Virus record (IMG/VR): IMGVR_UViG_3300021440_000017
Span: 19,101 to 83,100 of that record
DNA length: 64,000 nt
Reading direction: 5' to 3' (one strand)
Source of the DNA: a virus
In this document: piece after piece, positions 24,333-33,178 of the stretch
How the letters are laid out: every line of letters starts with the position of its first letter
Position numbering within the stretch: position 1 is the first letter of the stretch
The notes under the pieces: model-generated
Told to the model about the DNA's origin: nothing
The model's input: only the letters and a program-made list of their open reading frames with translations
Database searches by the model: none
Program-made: the position numbers and the translations under genes

Positions 24333-24335
24333 CGC

Positions 24336-24716
24336 ATGCCTACGAACAGCAATGAACGTCGAGCCTACGTGCCGCTGTCGGTACTCACCGACGCTGCCGG
24401 CGCACTCGAACTGAGCCTGGACCTGCTGAGCGCCACGTACTCGAACATCCACGACCAGAACATCAGCTCCCAAACGTACCAAGTCACCGAGAGCGAAGCC
24501 GGAGCCCCTGATGCCATCGCTGACAGGTTCTACGGGGACTCACGGCTCTGGTGGGTGATCTGCACCTTCAACTCCGTGATCGACCCGTACACGGAAATCA
24601 CTGCGGGGAAACGCCTGTTGATCCCTTCGCTGGACGAGGTGATGCTGTATCTCACTCGTGACGACGTGTCTGCGTCCTCAACGTCAAACCGCGTCGGTTC
24701 CATTGGGGTACTCTGA
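24336..24716 (+). CDS. gp53-like baseplate wedge protein with LysM-type core (126 aa)
   Basis: Residues 45-105 carry a LysM-like pattern: YQVTESEAGAPDAIADRFYG, then LWWVICTFN and ITAGKRLLIPS, the sequence style shared by T4 gp53 and related wedge proteins (IA..YG....WW.I...N...G..L.IP). The stop codon overlaps the next start as TGATG. It should help to join wedges to the hub. Confidence 0.78.
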   Translation: MPTNSNERRAYVPLSVLTDAAGALELSLDLLSATYSNIHDQNISSQTYQVTESEAGAPDAIADRFYGDSRLWWVICTFNSVIDPYTEITAGKRLLIPSLDEVMLYLTRDDVSASSTSNRVGSIGVL

Positions 24717-25888
24717 TGCTCCGGATAAAGCAAGACGTATTCCTCGGCTTCGTCATCGGCGGTGTGGACTACCCGCTGGAGGCTACTGGGTTCAACTCGC
24801 TGAAGATCGTGAGCTCCCGCAGCATCTCTGTACCCATGGTCGAGATGGAACTCGTGGATTCCTTCAACTTCTTCTCCGAGAAGGTGACGCTGGCCGACGG
24901 TGTGCAGTTGAAAGTCCTGCTTGGTACGTCGCAGGAAGAGTACGACACCATGGTCTTCCGCGTGTTCTCGTTCTCGGACCCGAAGGCCGGTGGTAGCACG
25001 TCCGTGAAGATCATCGGGTACCTCGACGTTGTGGCCTACTACATGGCTACCGCGAACAAGCCAATCTCGGGCACGAGCTACAACGTGCTGAAGGCCATGG
25101 CTGACATGGCTGGCATGACCTTCGAGGGGGACGCAACGTCAGATGACCAGGTGTGGATACCCGGCAACGACAGGTACTGCCAGTGGGCGCGCAAGATCGT
25201 GGCACATGCGTACGGCAACGACATGAGCCTGATGGCGCTGGCGGTGACGCCGCTCAAGGTCATGCGGTACCGCGATGTCATGGCCCTAGACGTTTCGGGT
25301 GACATGCCCGCGTTCGTCAACGGTGACTCGCGTCCGAAGTCCAAGATTTTCCAGATGCGGGACTCACACTCGCTGTCTCGCTCCGGGTCGAACAACGCCA
25401 GTGGGGCATACGGTCATCGCATCGTCGTGCAACGAGCGAACGCCGAGCTACAGACCGTACGCGATGCGATACGGTACAAGCGGTTCGCCTCGTTCACGAA
25501 CGTCGCCAAGGACGTGCGAGACGCTGTGAAGAACGCCGAAGGGTCGCCGGGCGTGCTGAACACGCAGTTCTCGCCCATCGAATGCGGCAACGTGCACGAG
25601 CACTACTGGGAAGCGCAGTACCAGAACGCTCGGCTGTCTCGCCTGTTCTCCACAGGTGCAACGCTGCTCGTCGAAGACCGGACGAAGATTGAAGTCCTCG
25701 ATCCGGTAAAGTACATGCCGAGTTCAGCGCCAGGTGCGACAGGCGCTGAAGCCAAAGAACAAGTGCAGGGCATCTACGTGGTGACCAGCAAAGCCGTGGT
25801 CGTGCAAATGGGCAACTACTTCGAGCGCTTCGAGTTGTACACGTCAGGTCCAAGCACGGACCCGGCAGCGCTTGGCAATCAGGAGTGA
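24716..25888 (+). CDS. Baseplate hub protein (gp27/gpD-like)
   Basis: 390 residues, coupled to the gp53-like gene by a TGATG overlap. Beta-rich N-terminal domains (LRIKQDVFLGFVIGGVDY; SISVPMVEMELVDSFNFF) are followed by a segment with conserved aromatics (GYLDVVAYYMATANKP), a helical middle and a C-terminal barrel (GATLLVEDRTKIEVLDP; GIYVVTSKAVVVQMG). This is the layout of trimeric hub proteins that adapt the tube to the spike. It directly precedes the spike gene, as in many contractile phages. Confidence 0.78.
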   Translation: MLRIKQDVFLGFVIGGVDYPLEATGFNSLKIVSSRSISVPMVEMELVDSFNFFSEKVTLADGVQLKVLLGTSQEEYDTMVFRVFSFSDPKAGGSTSVKIIGYLDVVAYYMATANKPISGTSYNVLKAMADMAGMTFEGDATSDDQVWIPGNDRYCQWARKIVAHAYGNDMSLMALAVTPLKVMRYRDVMALDVSGDMPAFVNGDSRPKSKIFQMRDSHSLSRSGSNNASGAYGHRIVVQRANAELQTVRDAIRYKRFASFTNVAKDVRDAVKNAEGSPGVLNTQFSPIECGNVHEHYWEAQYQNARLSRLFSTGATLLVEDRTKIEVLDPVKYMPSSAPGATGAEAKEQVQGIYVVTSKAVVVQMGNYFERFELYTSGPSTDPAALGNQE

Positions 25889-25891
25889 CGG

Positions 25892-26569
25892 ATGAGCACG
25901 ACAGGGATGGTCGATCCGCTGGAGCAGCAACGGAGTCGCAACGACTACGACGGCCAATTCTTCCTCGGTACTGTGGTGGACAACGAAGACCCGCAGAAGG
26001 AAGAGCGGCTGCGCATTCGCATTCCGAACCTGCTAGGGGAAGAACTGTCCGACACTGAGCTACCGTGGGCACGTCCGGTGAAGCACCGCGTGCGTGGCAG
26101 CAATTCCCAGGTACAGTCGCTGTCGGTCCCCGTCGTGGGTTCCAAGATGATCGTGGTGCTGCAAAACGGTGATCCGTACCATCCGCTGTACCTGGGCTCG
26201 CTGCTGGTGGGCGCTGATGTGGCCTCGGTGCTGACAACGAACTACCCGAAGCGGTACGGACTCCGCGACGACAAGGGCAACCACATGTTCGTGGACACGC
26301 AGACCGGTGACATGGAACTCCGGCATTTCTCGGGCACCACGCTGAAGATCGTACCGGACGGCTCGGTGTCGGTCACGAGTCCGAAGAACCTGACAGTGGC
26401 CTTCGACGGCAACGCCAGTGTCGCTGTCAAGGGCAACCTGTCGGCAACCGTGGATGGCAATGCCAGTGCCGTGGTCAAGGGCACTCTGGATGTCAAAGCT
26501 GATGGCGCAACGACCATCGAGTCTTCCTCGGGTATCACGATCACGGCACCGACCGTGGACATCAACTAG
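25892..26569 (+). CDS. Baseplate spike protein (gp5/gpV-type, OB fold plus beta-helix)
   Basis: 225 residues. Residues 20-115 form the OB-fold of spike and VgrG proteins: FFLGTVVDNEDPQKEERLRI, LPWARPV, PVVGSKMIVVLQNGDP and YLGSLLVG. From about 130 on, repeats of Val/Thr/Ala strands (LTVAFDGNASVAVKGNLSA, TVDGNASAVVKGTLDV) make a triple-stranded beta-helix. There is no lysozyme domain; that activity is in the tape measure. The point lacks an obvious HxH iron-binding tip, so a separate tip protein may exist. Confidence 0.85.
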   Translation: MSTTGMVDPLEQQRSRNDYDGQFFLGTVVDNEDPQKEERLRIRIPNLLGEELSDTELPWARPVKHRVRGSNSQVQSLSVPVVGSKMIVVLQNGDPYHPLYLGSLLVGADVASVLTTNYPKRYGLRDDKGNHMFVDTQTGDMELRHFSGTTLKIVPDGSVSVTSPKNLTVAFDGNASVAVKGNLSATVDGNASAVVKGTLDVKADGATTIESSSGITITAPTVDIN

Positions 26570-26577
26570 GAACCACC

Positions 26578-26955
26578 ATGGCCGCGACGTGGATCGACGT
26601 TAACAGCAACTACGGCATCACCGTGGCCGGTGGTGAACTCGCCCTCGATGTCATAGCCGTGAAGAACAGCATCGAGAACATCCTGAGTACGCCAATCGGC
26701 AGCCGGCCGTTCCAACGGGACTACGGTTCCAAGCTGTACCACTTCCTGTTCGAGCCGGGTGACGCGATGACCGAAGAGGACATTCGGGTGTCGCTGATCC
26801 AAGCTCTCGGTAAGTGGGAGCCACGGATCACCGTGGACGCACAGCGCACCGTCGTGAAGCAGCAGGGCTCGGCGGGCTACGTCATCGACGTGCATTTCAC
26901 CATGGTCGTACCGCAGACACGCGAGTCCGTCCAATTCGTAGCAAAGAGGATCTGA
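26578..26955 (+). CDS. Baseplate wedge protein (gp25/gpW-like)
   Basis: 125 residues with the family signatures: VKNSIENILSTPIGSRPFQRD with YGSKLYHFLFEPGD after it, and the WEPRITVD EPR motif. This protein anchors the first sheath ring to the baseplate in contractile systems. A GGAA site precedes the ATG and the gp6-like gene follows two bases after the stop. Confidence 0.92.
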   Translation: MAATWIDVNSNYGITVAGGELALDVIAVKNSIENILSTPIGSRPFQRDYGSKLYHFLFEPGDAMTEEDIRVSLIQALGKWEPRITVDAQRTVVKQQGSAGYVIDVHFTMVVPQTRESVQFVAKRI

Positions 26956-26957
26956 CC

Positions 26958-28676
26958 ATGGCAACGATTTCACTAAGCCGCATCCACCCGGACTACGGGC
27001 AAATCCGAGCGCAGTTGCAACTGGCACTGGCTGGCCTGGACACCTGGAAAGACCTGTTGCCGACGGCGACGGGCCAAGCGGTGATCGACTTCGTGGCCGC
27101 CGTCGGCGACATGGACCAGTACGGGATCGAGCACGCTTACCGCGAAGCGTTTCTCTCCGCACGCAAGTCCTCGTCGGTGTACGCGATTGCGAAGATGCTG
27201 GGTGTGCGCCTCGCTCGCAAGGTACCTGCCGCAGCCACTGTATCGTTGTCTCGCAAGGTCACGGCAACGACGCTGACGATCCCGGCGTACACGGTGTTCA
27301 ACGGCGGCGGCGTCTCGCTGTTCAACCGTGAGCCCGTGGTGTTCAACATCGGGGTCACCTCGGTCCCCGTGCAGTTGTACGAGGGGCAGGTCAAAGAGCT
27401 TCAGCAACTGGCCGACGGCTCGGACTTCCAAGCGTTCATCGCGTCGGAACGGGACTTCACGATTTCCGACGCCGATGTGCAGGTACTCGCCGGCAACACG
27501 GAGATCCCAGTGACGCAATCCGGGCTGTGGACGCTGAAGGGCGTCCCAGGCGTACAAGACCTGACGCAAGAGCGCGGTGAACTCCTACTCGTGTTTGGCA
27601 ACGACATCTACGGGTACAAGCCTGTGGTCAACACGCTGCTGACGTTCCGGTATGTCGTGAACCAAGGAGCATCAGCGAACTCCGCGAGGTTCACAGGGCA
27701 GAGCGTTACCGTACCGGACTTCGCGGACGTGAAGGGCGTTGCCAGCACGGGTTTGACCGCAGGTGCGAACGAGCGTGACCCTGGCTTCTACCGTCGGTTC
27801 GGCCCACAACTGTTCTCCAGTTCCGAGCGTGCGGTGACCGAAGACGAGTTCCAGGCCACAGCCGTGAACTACCCGTCGGTGGTCGATGCGTTGATCGTCG
27901 GCCAGCGCCGGTTGAGCCCGAGTGACAACCGTTACATGAACCTCGTTCGCGTGTCGCTGCTCACGAACAGCACGTGGGGAACACCGCAGCGGGAAGCGTT
28001 TCTCCGGTACTACCAGACACGCACGATGTTCCCAACGCGGTTCTACTTCGAGGACCCGTCGTCACTGACTGTCGATGTCGAGGCCAACGTGTACTGTCGC
28101 TTCGAGGGTGACCTGAACGAAGTGCAGGCTGCCGTGCAGCAGTCACTGGCGACGTTGTTCGCTCCGAGAGCCGGCATCATCGGGCTGAACTTCTTCAAGT
28201 CCGACATCGAGGCGGCGATCCGCACGGCGAGTCCGCACATCGAGTTCTTCGAGTTGCTGAACCCAGTGACCGATGTGTACCCGATGTTCAAGCCGCCCAA
28301 GCCGCCGATAGTGACGGAGGTACCTGGTGGAGGCACTCTCGCTGCTGGACCAGTGGCGTACGCGGTTACCGTGATGACGCCCCTTGGTGAGACACTGGCA
28401 GACAACATCGGCACGCAGGTGCTGGCAGCAGCAGGCTCAGCAGCGCACGTCGAGTGGAACGCGATCCCCGGCGCGCTCGGGTACCGTGTATACGGTCGGA
28501 GCTTCCCCGGTGCGAGGCTGCTGGCAACCACAGCGGCATCGGCCACGAGCTTCACGGACGTGGGCTTCCCGCTGACGACAGTGGAACCACCGGTGGTTGA
28601 CACCAGCGGAGTACGGTACTGCACGCTCGGGAACACCGTGCTCAACATGTTCTACACGGCACGGAGGCTCACATGA
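26958..28676 (+). CDS. Baseplate wedge protein gp6/gpJ-like with C-terminal FN3-like domain
   Basis: 572 residues. The J-like core covers about 1-445: a helical N-terminus (GQIRAQLQLALAGLDTW), TVSLSRKVTATTLTIPAYTVF, GELLLVFGND, FADVKGVASTGLTAGANERD and ERAVTEDEFQATAVNYPSV, all typical of Baseplate_J. Residues 452-548 are an FN3/Ig-like module (GGGTLAAGPVAYAVTVMT; AHVEWNAIPGALGYRVYGR), followed by a short tail. The added module resembles that in the sheath. The upstream open frame continues into the gp25-like gene; the ATG at this start has AGAGGATC upstream. Confidence 0.88.
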   Translation: MATISLSRIHPDYGQIRAQLQLALAGLDTWKDLLPTATGQAVIDFVAAVGDMDQYGIEHAYREAFLSARKSSSVYAIAKMLGVRLARKVPAAATVSLSRKVTATTLTIPAYTVFNGGGVSLFNREPVVFNIGVTSVPVQLYEGQVKELQQLADGSDFQAFIASERDFTISDADVQVLAGNTEIPVTQSGLWTLKGVPGVQDLTQERGELLLVFGNDIYGYKPVVNTLLTFRYVVNQGASANSARFTGQSVTVPDFADVKGVASTGLTAGANERDPGFYRRFGPQLFSSSERAVTEDEFQATAVNYPSVVDALIVGQRRLSPSDNRYMNLVRVSLLTNSTWGTPQREAFLRYYQTRTMFPTRFYFEDPSSLTVDVEANVYCRFEGDLNEVQAAVQQSLATLFAPRAGIIGLNFFKSDIEAAIRTASPHIEFFELLNPVTDVYPMFKPPKPPIVTEVPGGGTLAAGPVAYAVTVMTPLGETLADNIGTQVLAAAGSAAHVEWNAIPGALGYRVYGRSFPGARLLATTAASATSFTDVGFPLTTVEPPVVDTSGVRYCTLGNTVLNMFYTARRLT

Positions 28677-29344
28677 CTGAGCGGGTCGGACTGCTGGCTC
28701 CTCAACTGGAGAAGTCCAAGGTATGGCGCGACTTCGCAGCCGCTGTAGACCGAGTGTTCACAGACCTCGGGATCGACGGTGCACGTGATCTGCTGGCGTC
28801 GTTGCGTGCGCCGTTGAACCTCAAGGACGTGGTCGGTGCCGAACCCGGTGGCGCGCTCACTGCACTAGACGTGATCCCCAGGGCGGAGCGTCAGACGCTG
28901 GTGCGCAACGCCGAGCTCCTTGGGTTCCGCTTCTACGACAGCGCGATTCTCGACGCTGAAGACTACGTGCGGCTCTGCATGTTCCTCGGTCAATACTACG
29001 ACGAGGACAAGGGTACCGCAAGGTTCGCGGATTTCATGGGGTTCATGGCGAACGTCAAGCTCCAAGTGGTACCGACGTGGACGCAGGACTACGTGACGTT
29101 CCTCAAGGAAGGCGACCCCGGCATCGGTGTACCCGTGTACCGTGGAGGACCGTGGTATCCGACGACGCACGTGGTGCTCAGCTTCGGACTCGGCAAGTTT
29201 GCAGGCGTGGACCGGAACTCGCTGATCGAGTTCTTCTACTACTTTGCGAACATCAACCTCGTGCTATGGGCCATTGAAATGACGGACGACGCCAGTATGT
29301 CCGTGAACATCAGTGGCGCAGGCACACTCGACATCTGGCTCTGA
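28673..29344 (+). CDS. Baseplate-region structural protein (223 aa)
   Basis: Coupled to the gp6-like gene by ATGA with GGAGG upstream. Helical N-terminal half (FAAAVDRVFTDLGIDGARDL; MFLGQYYDEDKGTARFADF) and a C-terminal region rich in aromatic residues (NSLIEFFYYFANINLVLWA) ending with a small beta segment. Genes in this position often encode gpI- or gp7-like wedge components or fibre adaptors; I infer one of these without a specific match. Confidence 0.62.
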   Translation: MTERVGLLAPQLEKSKVWRDFAAAVDRVFTDLGIDGARDLLASLRAPLNLKDVVGAEPGGALTALDVIPRAERQTLVRNAELLGFRFYDSAILDAEDYVRLCMFLGQYYDEDKGTARFADFMGFMANVKLQVVPTWTQDYVTFLKEGDPGIGVPVYRGGPWYPTTHVVLSFGLGKFAGVDRNSLIEFFYYFANINLVLWAIEMTDDASMSVNISGAGTLDIWL

Positions 29345-29346
29345 CC

Positions 29347-29712
29347 ATGCAAATGTGCGAACCACACTACGCAGCGCTGCGTACGGAAATCGAAAACCAA
29401 GGGATGGCTTCGATGATTCCAGAGACAGCGGAGCAAGCACGTGCCTCCGTGATAACAGCGCTGGAGGAAGCGCAGACGGGGGTGCAAGAAGGACCGTTCG
29501 ATCCGCTGCTCACCGCCGTGTTCCAAATCTACGGGAACGCCGTACGCACCGGCGGTCTATACCTGCTGGCGGGTGACTACTGCCCGTTGTGCGAAGTGCG
29601 CAAGCACGTGCCTGCGGCGGAAAACAACGCCGACGCCCTGTGGATTTCCGGCTGCGTCACGGCCATAGCCGAACACGTACGGGAGAACGGGCTGCTCAAG
29701 CCACCGAACTGA
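29347..29712 (+). CDS. Conserved-type phage protein with MC..H and CPLC motifs (121 aa)
   Basis: Begins MQMCEPHYAALRTEI and later has YCPLCEVRKH; a distal Cys follows in ISGCVTAI. The CxxH...CxxC pattern implies a zinc site joining the two halves. I recall many proteobacterial phages encoding small proteins that start 'MCxPHWxxLR' and contain FDPL and CPLC (present here as FDPLLTAVF), but none with a known function as far as I know. It closes the baseplate operon before the next late-type element. Confidence 0.72.
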   Translation: MQMCEPHYAALRTEIENQGMASMIPETAEQARASVITALEEAQTGVQEGPFDPLLTAVFQIYGNAVRTGGLYLLAGDYCPLCEVRKHVPAAENNADALWISGCVTAIAEHVRENGLLKPPN

Positions 29713-29717
29713 AACCC

Positions 29718-29727
29718 GGTAATTTCA
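29718..29727 (+). promoter_or_regulatory. GGTAATTTCA element ahead of the fibre genes
   Basis: An intergenic copy of the TAATTTCA core, placed 61 bases upstream of the next start codon, in the only sizeable gap between the baseplate genes and the fibre genes. No -35-like box at the expected distance. Inferred late promoter. Confidence 0.4.
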
Positions 29728-29780
29728 AGACCGTGCGCGAGAATGCACGCCACTGCAAACCACGTCCGAAAAGGAACCTC

Positions 29781-30161
29781 ATGAAACTCGACCTCTCCCC
29801 CATCGTCGTCGGTCTGGACGGAAACGCGCTGAAGCGCAGCGCCGTCAACAAGGAGTTCGGTGACGAGCCGCTGACCTTGGCTTTCGCCCTCGCTCACGTG
29901 CTCTCCGTCGCCGTGGAAGACGTGGGCGTGCTGGAGCAAGCGGCCGCGAACCCCGCGAACCCCGACGCGGACTCCGTGCGTGCGCGAGCCTTCGCCATGA
30001 AGGTCGAGCGTGGCAACCTCGCGTTGCGCCTGGCAGCCGTTGTCGGCGATGCGGCCACCGCCGTGGAACTGACGCCGGAAGAACTGGTGCTGCTGAAAAC
30101 CGTCGCGGGACCACGTCTCATGCCCATCGTGCTGGCACAGGTGAACCGCGTCATCGGCTGA
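29781..30161 (+). CDS. Hypothetical protein (126 aa)
   Basis: Start at MKLDLSPIVVGLDGNALKRS after AAAAGGAAC; the frame continues upstream without ribosome site. The protein is alpha-helical (ALAHVLSVAVEDVGVLEQAA; ERGNLALRLAAVV; TPEELVLLKTVAG). It looks like a small helical bundle and could be a chaperone for the tail-fibre proteins that follow, but that is only an inference from position. Confidence 0.68.
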   Translation: MKLDLSPIVVGLDGNALKRSAVNKEFGDEPLTLAFALAHVLSVAVEDVGVLEQAAANPANPDADSVRARAFAMKVERGNLALRLAAVVGDAATAVELTPEELVLLKTVAGPRLMPIVLAQVNRVIG

Positions 30162-30182
30162 TCCGACGCAAAGGAACTCCAA

Positions 30183-31079
30183 GTGGACCTGACAATACTC
30201 GACTCTGGCCGGACCGCTTCTCTGAACTCCGGAGTGCCCGGCATCAAGATCGAAATCGGTAGCTTCACCCTGGGCTCAGCGTTCGGGTACGCGGTGAATC
30301 CCGCAACGGACACGGCGCTGCACGGTGCCGTGCTGTACACGGGGACGCCCATCGGGTACTCCGTGATCGACGCGGACACTTGCGAGTTCATGTTGCAGGT
30401 CCCTGGCAACGTCGGCACCTTCAACTTCGGTGAGGTAGGGCTCCACCTGGTTTCTGGTGCGCTGTACGCAGTCGGCGTGCTGCCGGGTTTGCAGCAGAAG
30501 ATCGCGGCGCCCGGCACCGGCTGGAACACGATCAACATCAGGGCGAGGCTGCACGAATCGGGGTTGCCGGCGACCATCACCTTCGTGATTCAGGAGATCA
30601 CGGCGGGTGCCATCATCGAGCTTCCCAACTGGTCCACGCTGAACCGTCCTGCGGATGCACCGTCCAACGTGTACATCGTGCATGACGCTGACGACTTGGG
30701 CAACGACGCGCTGGTCACGAGAAGCCATGATGGCACATGGGACGTCAGCACACACGGGTACCCCGTTGTCGAAGCCGGCGCGTTCACTGTCGGTCCTGGT
30801 GCCACGGGGTCCGCGCTGCTGGCTTCTGGCGTGCTGCCGATGGAAGCGAGCTTCCCGCTCGGTCGCTACCTGATCCAGCCGAAGACCGGAGCACAGGCTG
30901 GCAACATCCGCAAGGTCACGAGCGTCTCGGGCTCAGTGCTTCACTGGTCACCGTCGTTCGGTGCGCCGCTGGACACCGGTGACGAGTTCGAGATCCTTCA
31001 ATCCACCGCGAGTCTGTCGGAAACAGTGGGCACCGACATCGCGTTGTTTCACGCACTTGCCACACGGAGCTTCTCATGA
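30183..31079 (+). CDS. Tail fibre N-terminal-type protein (298 aa)
   Basis: Starts with GTG after AAAGGAAC. The first 165 residues have the style of tail-collar fibre attachment domains (LNSGVPGIKIEIGSFTLG; YSVIDADTCEFMLQVPG; FGEVGLHLVSGALYAVG). The second half has repeated strands (GYPVVEAGAFTVGPGATGS; FPLGRYLIQPKTG; DTGDEFEILQS). Likely a baseplate-proximal fibre or fibre adaptor. It overlaps the next gene by ATGA. Confidence 0.65.
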   Translation: MDLTILDSGRTASLNSGVPGIKIEIGSFTLGSAFGYAVNPATDTALHGAVLYTGTPIGYSVIDADTCEFMLQVPGNVGTFNFGEVGLHLVSGALYAVGVLPGLQQKIAAPGTGWNTINIRARLHESGLPATITFVIQEITAGAIIELPNWSTLNRPADAPSNVYIVHDADDLGNDALVTRSHDGTWDVSTHGYPVVEAGAFTVGPGATGSALLASGVLPMEASFPLGRYLIQPKTGAQAGNIRKVTSVSGSVLHWSPSFGAPLDTGDEFEILQSTASLSETVGTDIALFHALATRSFS

Positions 31080-31396
31080 CCATTTCCTACAAGGGCGGTG
31101 GCATGCCGCTAACGACCGTGGCGCAAGCGCTGCACACGGTCGCTGCCGGAACCAAATCTGCGGTTCCCGTGAGTGTCCACGTCACGAACGTCGATAAGGA
31201 GTTCCGCCGACGGCTGAACTTCTGGCTGTCGATCACCGGAGGCCGCAACATGATTGTGGTCAACGGCGCCGAGGTCGAGTTCGGGGTCACCACGGTGTTC
31301 GCAGGTCCCGCACTGAACCCCGGCGAATCGCTGATGGCGTACGCCGAGACACTCGGGCTGCTGGTGGCAGCGTCGTCCACAGGAGAACAACGATGA
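31076..31396 (+). CDS. Small structural-type protein (106 aa)
   Basis: Beta-rich protein starting MTISYKGGGMPLTTV, with core strands (VSVHVTNVDKEFRRRLNFWL; NMIVVNGAEVEFGVTTVF) and an ETLGLLVAASST end. Overlaps both neighbours as ATGA, so it is part of a tightly coupled fibre operon. Possibly a head- or fibre-decoration protein; function unknown. Confidence 0.62.
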   Translation: MTISYKGGGMPLTTVAQALHTVAAGTKSAVPVSVHVTNVDKEFRRRLNFWLSITGGRNMIVVNGAEVEFGVTTVFAGPALNPGESLMAYAETLGLLVAASSTGEQR

Positions 31397-32163
31397 AATT
31401 TCCGACCAAGCGCGTTGCGCTACCGTACACGCTGAGTCCTGGCGACGAGGGTGTTCTCGAACTCCAGAACTCGGGCACGCTGTACGTGCCGGCAACGATT
31501 CCGTTGATGGTCCGGCGGTTCTCCGTGATCCTCATGAACCAGTCTGCTGGTTCCGTCACCCTGGAATCCCCGGTAGCGAATCTCAGCGTGCACGGGGCGA
31601 CCGAGACAGCGACGATCGTGATTCCAGCGGGGCGTGCCGTGCTGCTGGCCGCGCATGACGGCGTGGCACGGTGGTTGGTGGTGAACATCACCAACCTCTC
31701 CAGCGGTGCTCCAGTGGGCGCTGTTGGTGCTCCAGTAGGGGCTGTTGGTGGCTCTGGAACAGCGGTTCTCCAGTGGGGTCCGCAAGGTGGCGACACCATC
31801 AACGGAGTTTCCTGGCTGAGCAACCCCACGCTGGCAAACGGGGGCACGTTCAACTACGTGCTACACGTGACGAATCCGAGTTCCTCGGCGGTCGGCTTCA
31901 ACGGCGCTACCGCCGTGTACAGCAAAGCCACGGGGAACCCGCCACCGGGTGTCATCAACGTGCCTGCAGGTGGCAACATCACGGTCACTGGCAACATCAC
32001 GGTGAACGGAGCAGTCGGCTCACCAGGCTTCATCCGGCTGACGCTGCACGATCCGTTCGGCGCGGTACAGCGTTCGGACATCAACTTCGTTGTCGGCCCC
32101 GCACCCGTCGGAGCACCGCCGGTAGGCGCACCTCCGGTCGGTGGCACCGGCGTCGGCGACTGA
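31393..32163 (+). CDS. Putative fibre/decoration protein with GAPVGA repeats (256 aa)
   Basis: Residues 1-105 form a beta domain (GDEGVLELQNSGTLYVPAT; RRFSVILMNQSAGSVTLE). A duplicated linker (GAPVGAV twice) follows, then an Ig-like domain at about 120-235 (LANGGTFNYVLHVTNPSSSA; AGGNITVTGNITVNGAV; FIRLTLHDPFG) and a Pro/Gly/Val tail of APVGAPPVGAPPVGG. The modular, linker-separated beta architecture suits a virion surface protein. Confidence 0.6.
   Translation: MKFPTKRVALPYTLSPGDEGVLELQNSGTLYVPATIPLMVRRFSVILMNQSAGSVTLESPVANLSVHGATETATIVIPAGRAVLLAAHDGVARWLVVNITNLSSGAPVGAVGAPVGAVGGSGTAVLQWGPQGGDTINGVSWLSNPTLANGGTFNYVLHVTNPSSSAVGFNGATAVYSKATGNPPPGVINVPAGGNITVTGNITVNGAVGSPGFIRLTLHDPFGAVQRSDINFVVGPAPVGAPPVGAPPVGGTGVGD
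31705..31746 (+). repeat. Tandem 21-base repeat encoding GAPVGAV
   Basis: Two adjacent 21-base units differ at only two positions and encode the linker GAPVGAV-GAPVGAV. A related but shorter repeat recurs at the 3' end of the same gene (about 32105-32150, APVGAPPVGAPPVGG). Tandem linkers of this kind expand and contract readily. Confidence 0.65.
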
Positions 32164-32175
32164 CAGGAGAACACC

Positions 32176-32496
32176 ATGGAAATTGGAACACCACGGTCAT
32201 CGGGGCCCTACCCGCTGAAGCACGTCTCTGCCCCGTACGTCATGGACGCGAACGACATCGGGTTGACGATCATGGTCGCAGCAGGTGCCGGTGCCGTGAC
32301 GCTGCCCCCGGTGGACCCGAACGTCACGGAGTTCCCGTTCATCATCGTGAACGGCACCGGAGCAGCGTTGACGATCACAGGACCTATGGCAGTGCATGGA
32401 GTACCCGGGTCCTCGTACTCGCTGGCGACGGTGCTCGCGCTGATCGGCACGCGGTACGCAGGAGACGCTCAGTACCGGGCGGAACTCATCGGCTGA
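32176..32496 (+). CDS. Small structural-type protein (106 aa)
   Basis: Preceded by ACAGGAG. Beta-rich: a Pro-containing N-terminus, then VMDANDIGLTIMVAAGAG, FPFIIVNGTGAALTITGP and a C-terminal TRYAGDAQYRAELIG. It resembles a single small beta-sandwich unit, similar in style to fibre-associated proteins nearby. Function unknown. Confidence 0.6.
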   Translation: MEIGTPRSSGPYPLKHVSAPYVMDANDIGLTIMVAAGAGAVTLPPVDPNVTEFPFIIVNGTGAALTITGPMAVHGVPGSSYSLATVLALIGTRYAGDAQYRAELIG

Positions 32497-32501
32497 CGGT
32501 G

Positions 32502-33155
32502 ATGAAGCTGACGGTACCAAGGCTCAGCGAGTACGTCGGACCGGCGCTGGACTTCCCGAGAGAACCGATTCGGGTGTTCAACGTGTGGACGCCCGCGCGA
32601 GCCGCGATGATCCGTGCTGAACTCGATGCCGTGCAATCCGAAGCTGAAGCCCTGGTGTTTCAGACGAACGGGAACGCAGGCTACGAGAACCCTGGGGTGC
32701 GCTCGTGCACGGTACTGAACCCCGGTGCGGAGCTACGGGCCTCGGTCACCAGCGATCTGCTCTCCGTGTTTCGTCCGTTCGTCCAGGCAGAACTGAAGAT
32801 GCAGCGTGCCTCGTTGCACGGAGAAATCCAGTTCATCAGGTACCGCAAGCGGGATTCAGGGCGAGCCGATCACTTCGTGTTTCACGCGGATGCCGCGATC
32901 TTCGTGAACGGCCGATGGCTTGTGAACACGCCTGAGCGGCATCTGACGTTCAGTGCGTACGTCAACGACGACTTCTCAGGCGGAGACTTCGTGTTCAAGA
33001 ACGTGGTCCACGATGGCGGAGTACCAGTGACAGTGCAACCTCGACCAGGGCTCGCGCTGCTGTTTCCGTCGGACCCACGGTATGAGCACGCAGTGACGCC
33101 AATGCGTAAGGGCACTCGGTACGCAATGGTCGGGTGGCTGACAATGGAGGCTTGA
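32502..33155 (+). CDS. 2-oxoglutarate/Fe(II) oxygenase, prolyl-4-hydroxylase-like (217 aa)
   Basis: Contains the double-stranded beta-helix iron signature: FHADAAIF with H128 and D130, then FSAYVNDDFSGGDFVFKN, and the distal H196 in RYEHAVTPM followed by R206 (GTRYAMVGW), the 2-oxoglutarate anchor. Such enzymes hydroxylate protein side chains, nucleic acids or metabolites. It lies at the end of the fibre operon with only a five-base gap and a weak ribosome site, before a terminator. Substrate could be a virion protein or a product of the adjacent enzyme cluster. Confidence 0.82.
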   Translation: MKLTVPRLSEYVGPALDFPREPIRVFNVWTPARAAMIRAELDAVQSEAEALVFQTNGNAGYENPGVRSCTVLNPGAELRASVTSDLLSVFRPFVQAELKMQRASLHGEIQFIRYRKRDSGRADHFVFHADAAIFVNGRWLVNTPERHLTFSAYVNDDFSGGDFVFKNVVHDGGVPVTVQPRPGLALLFPSDPRYEHAVTPMRKGTRYAMVGWLTMEA

Positions 33156-33157
33156 AC

Positions 33158-33178
33158 GGGTGCTGCGGCACCCTTCTT
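33158..33178 (+). terminator. Hairpin terminator between convergent units
   Basis: GGGTGC-TGCG-GCACCC is a perfect 6-bp GC-rich stem with a tetraloop, followed by TTCTTCATTT. It starts three bases after the stop of the oxygenase gene and lies between convergent transcription units, so it ends the rightward fibre operon. Confidence 0.68.
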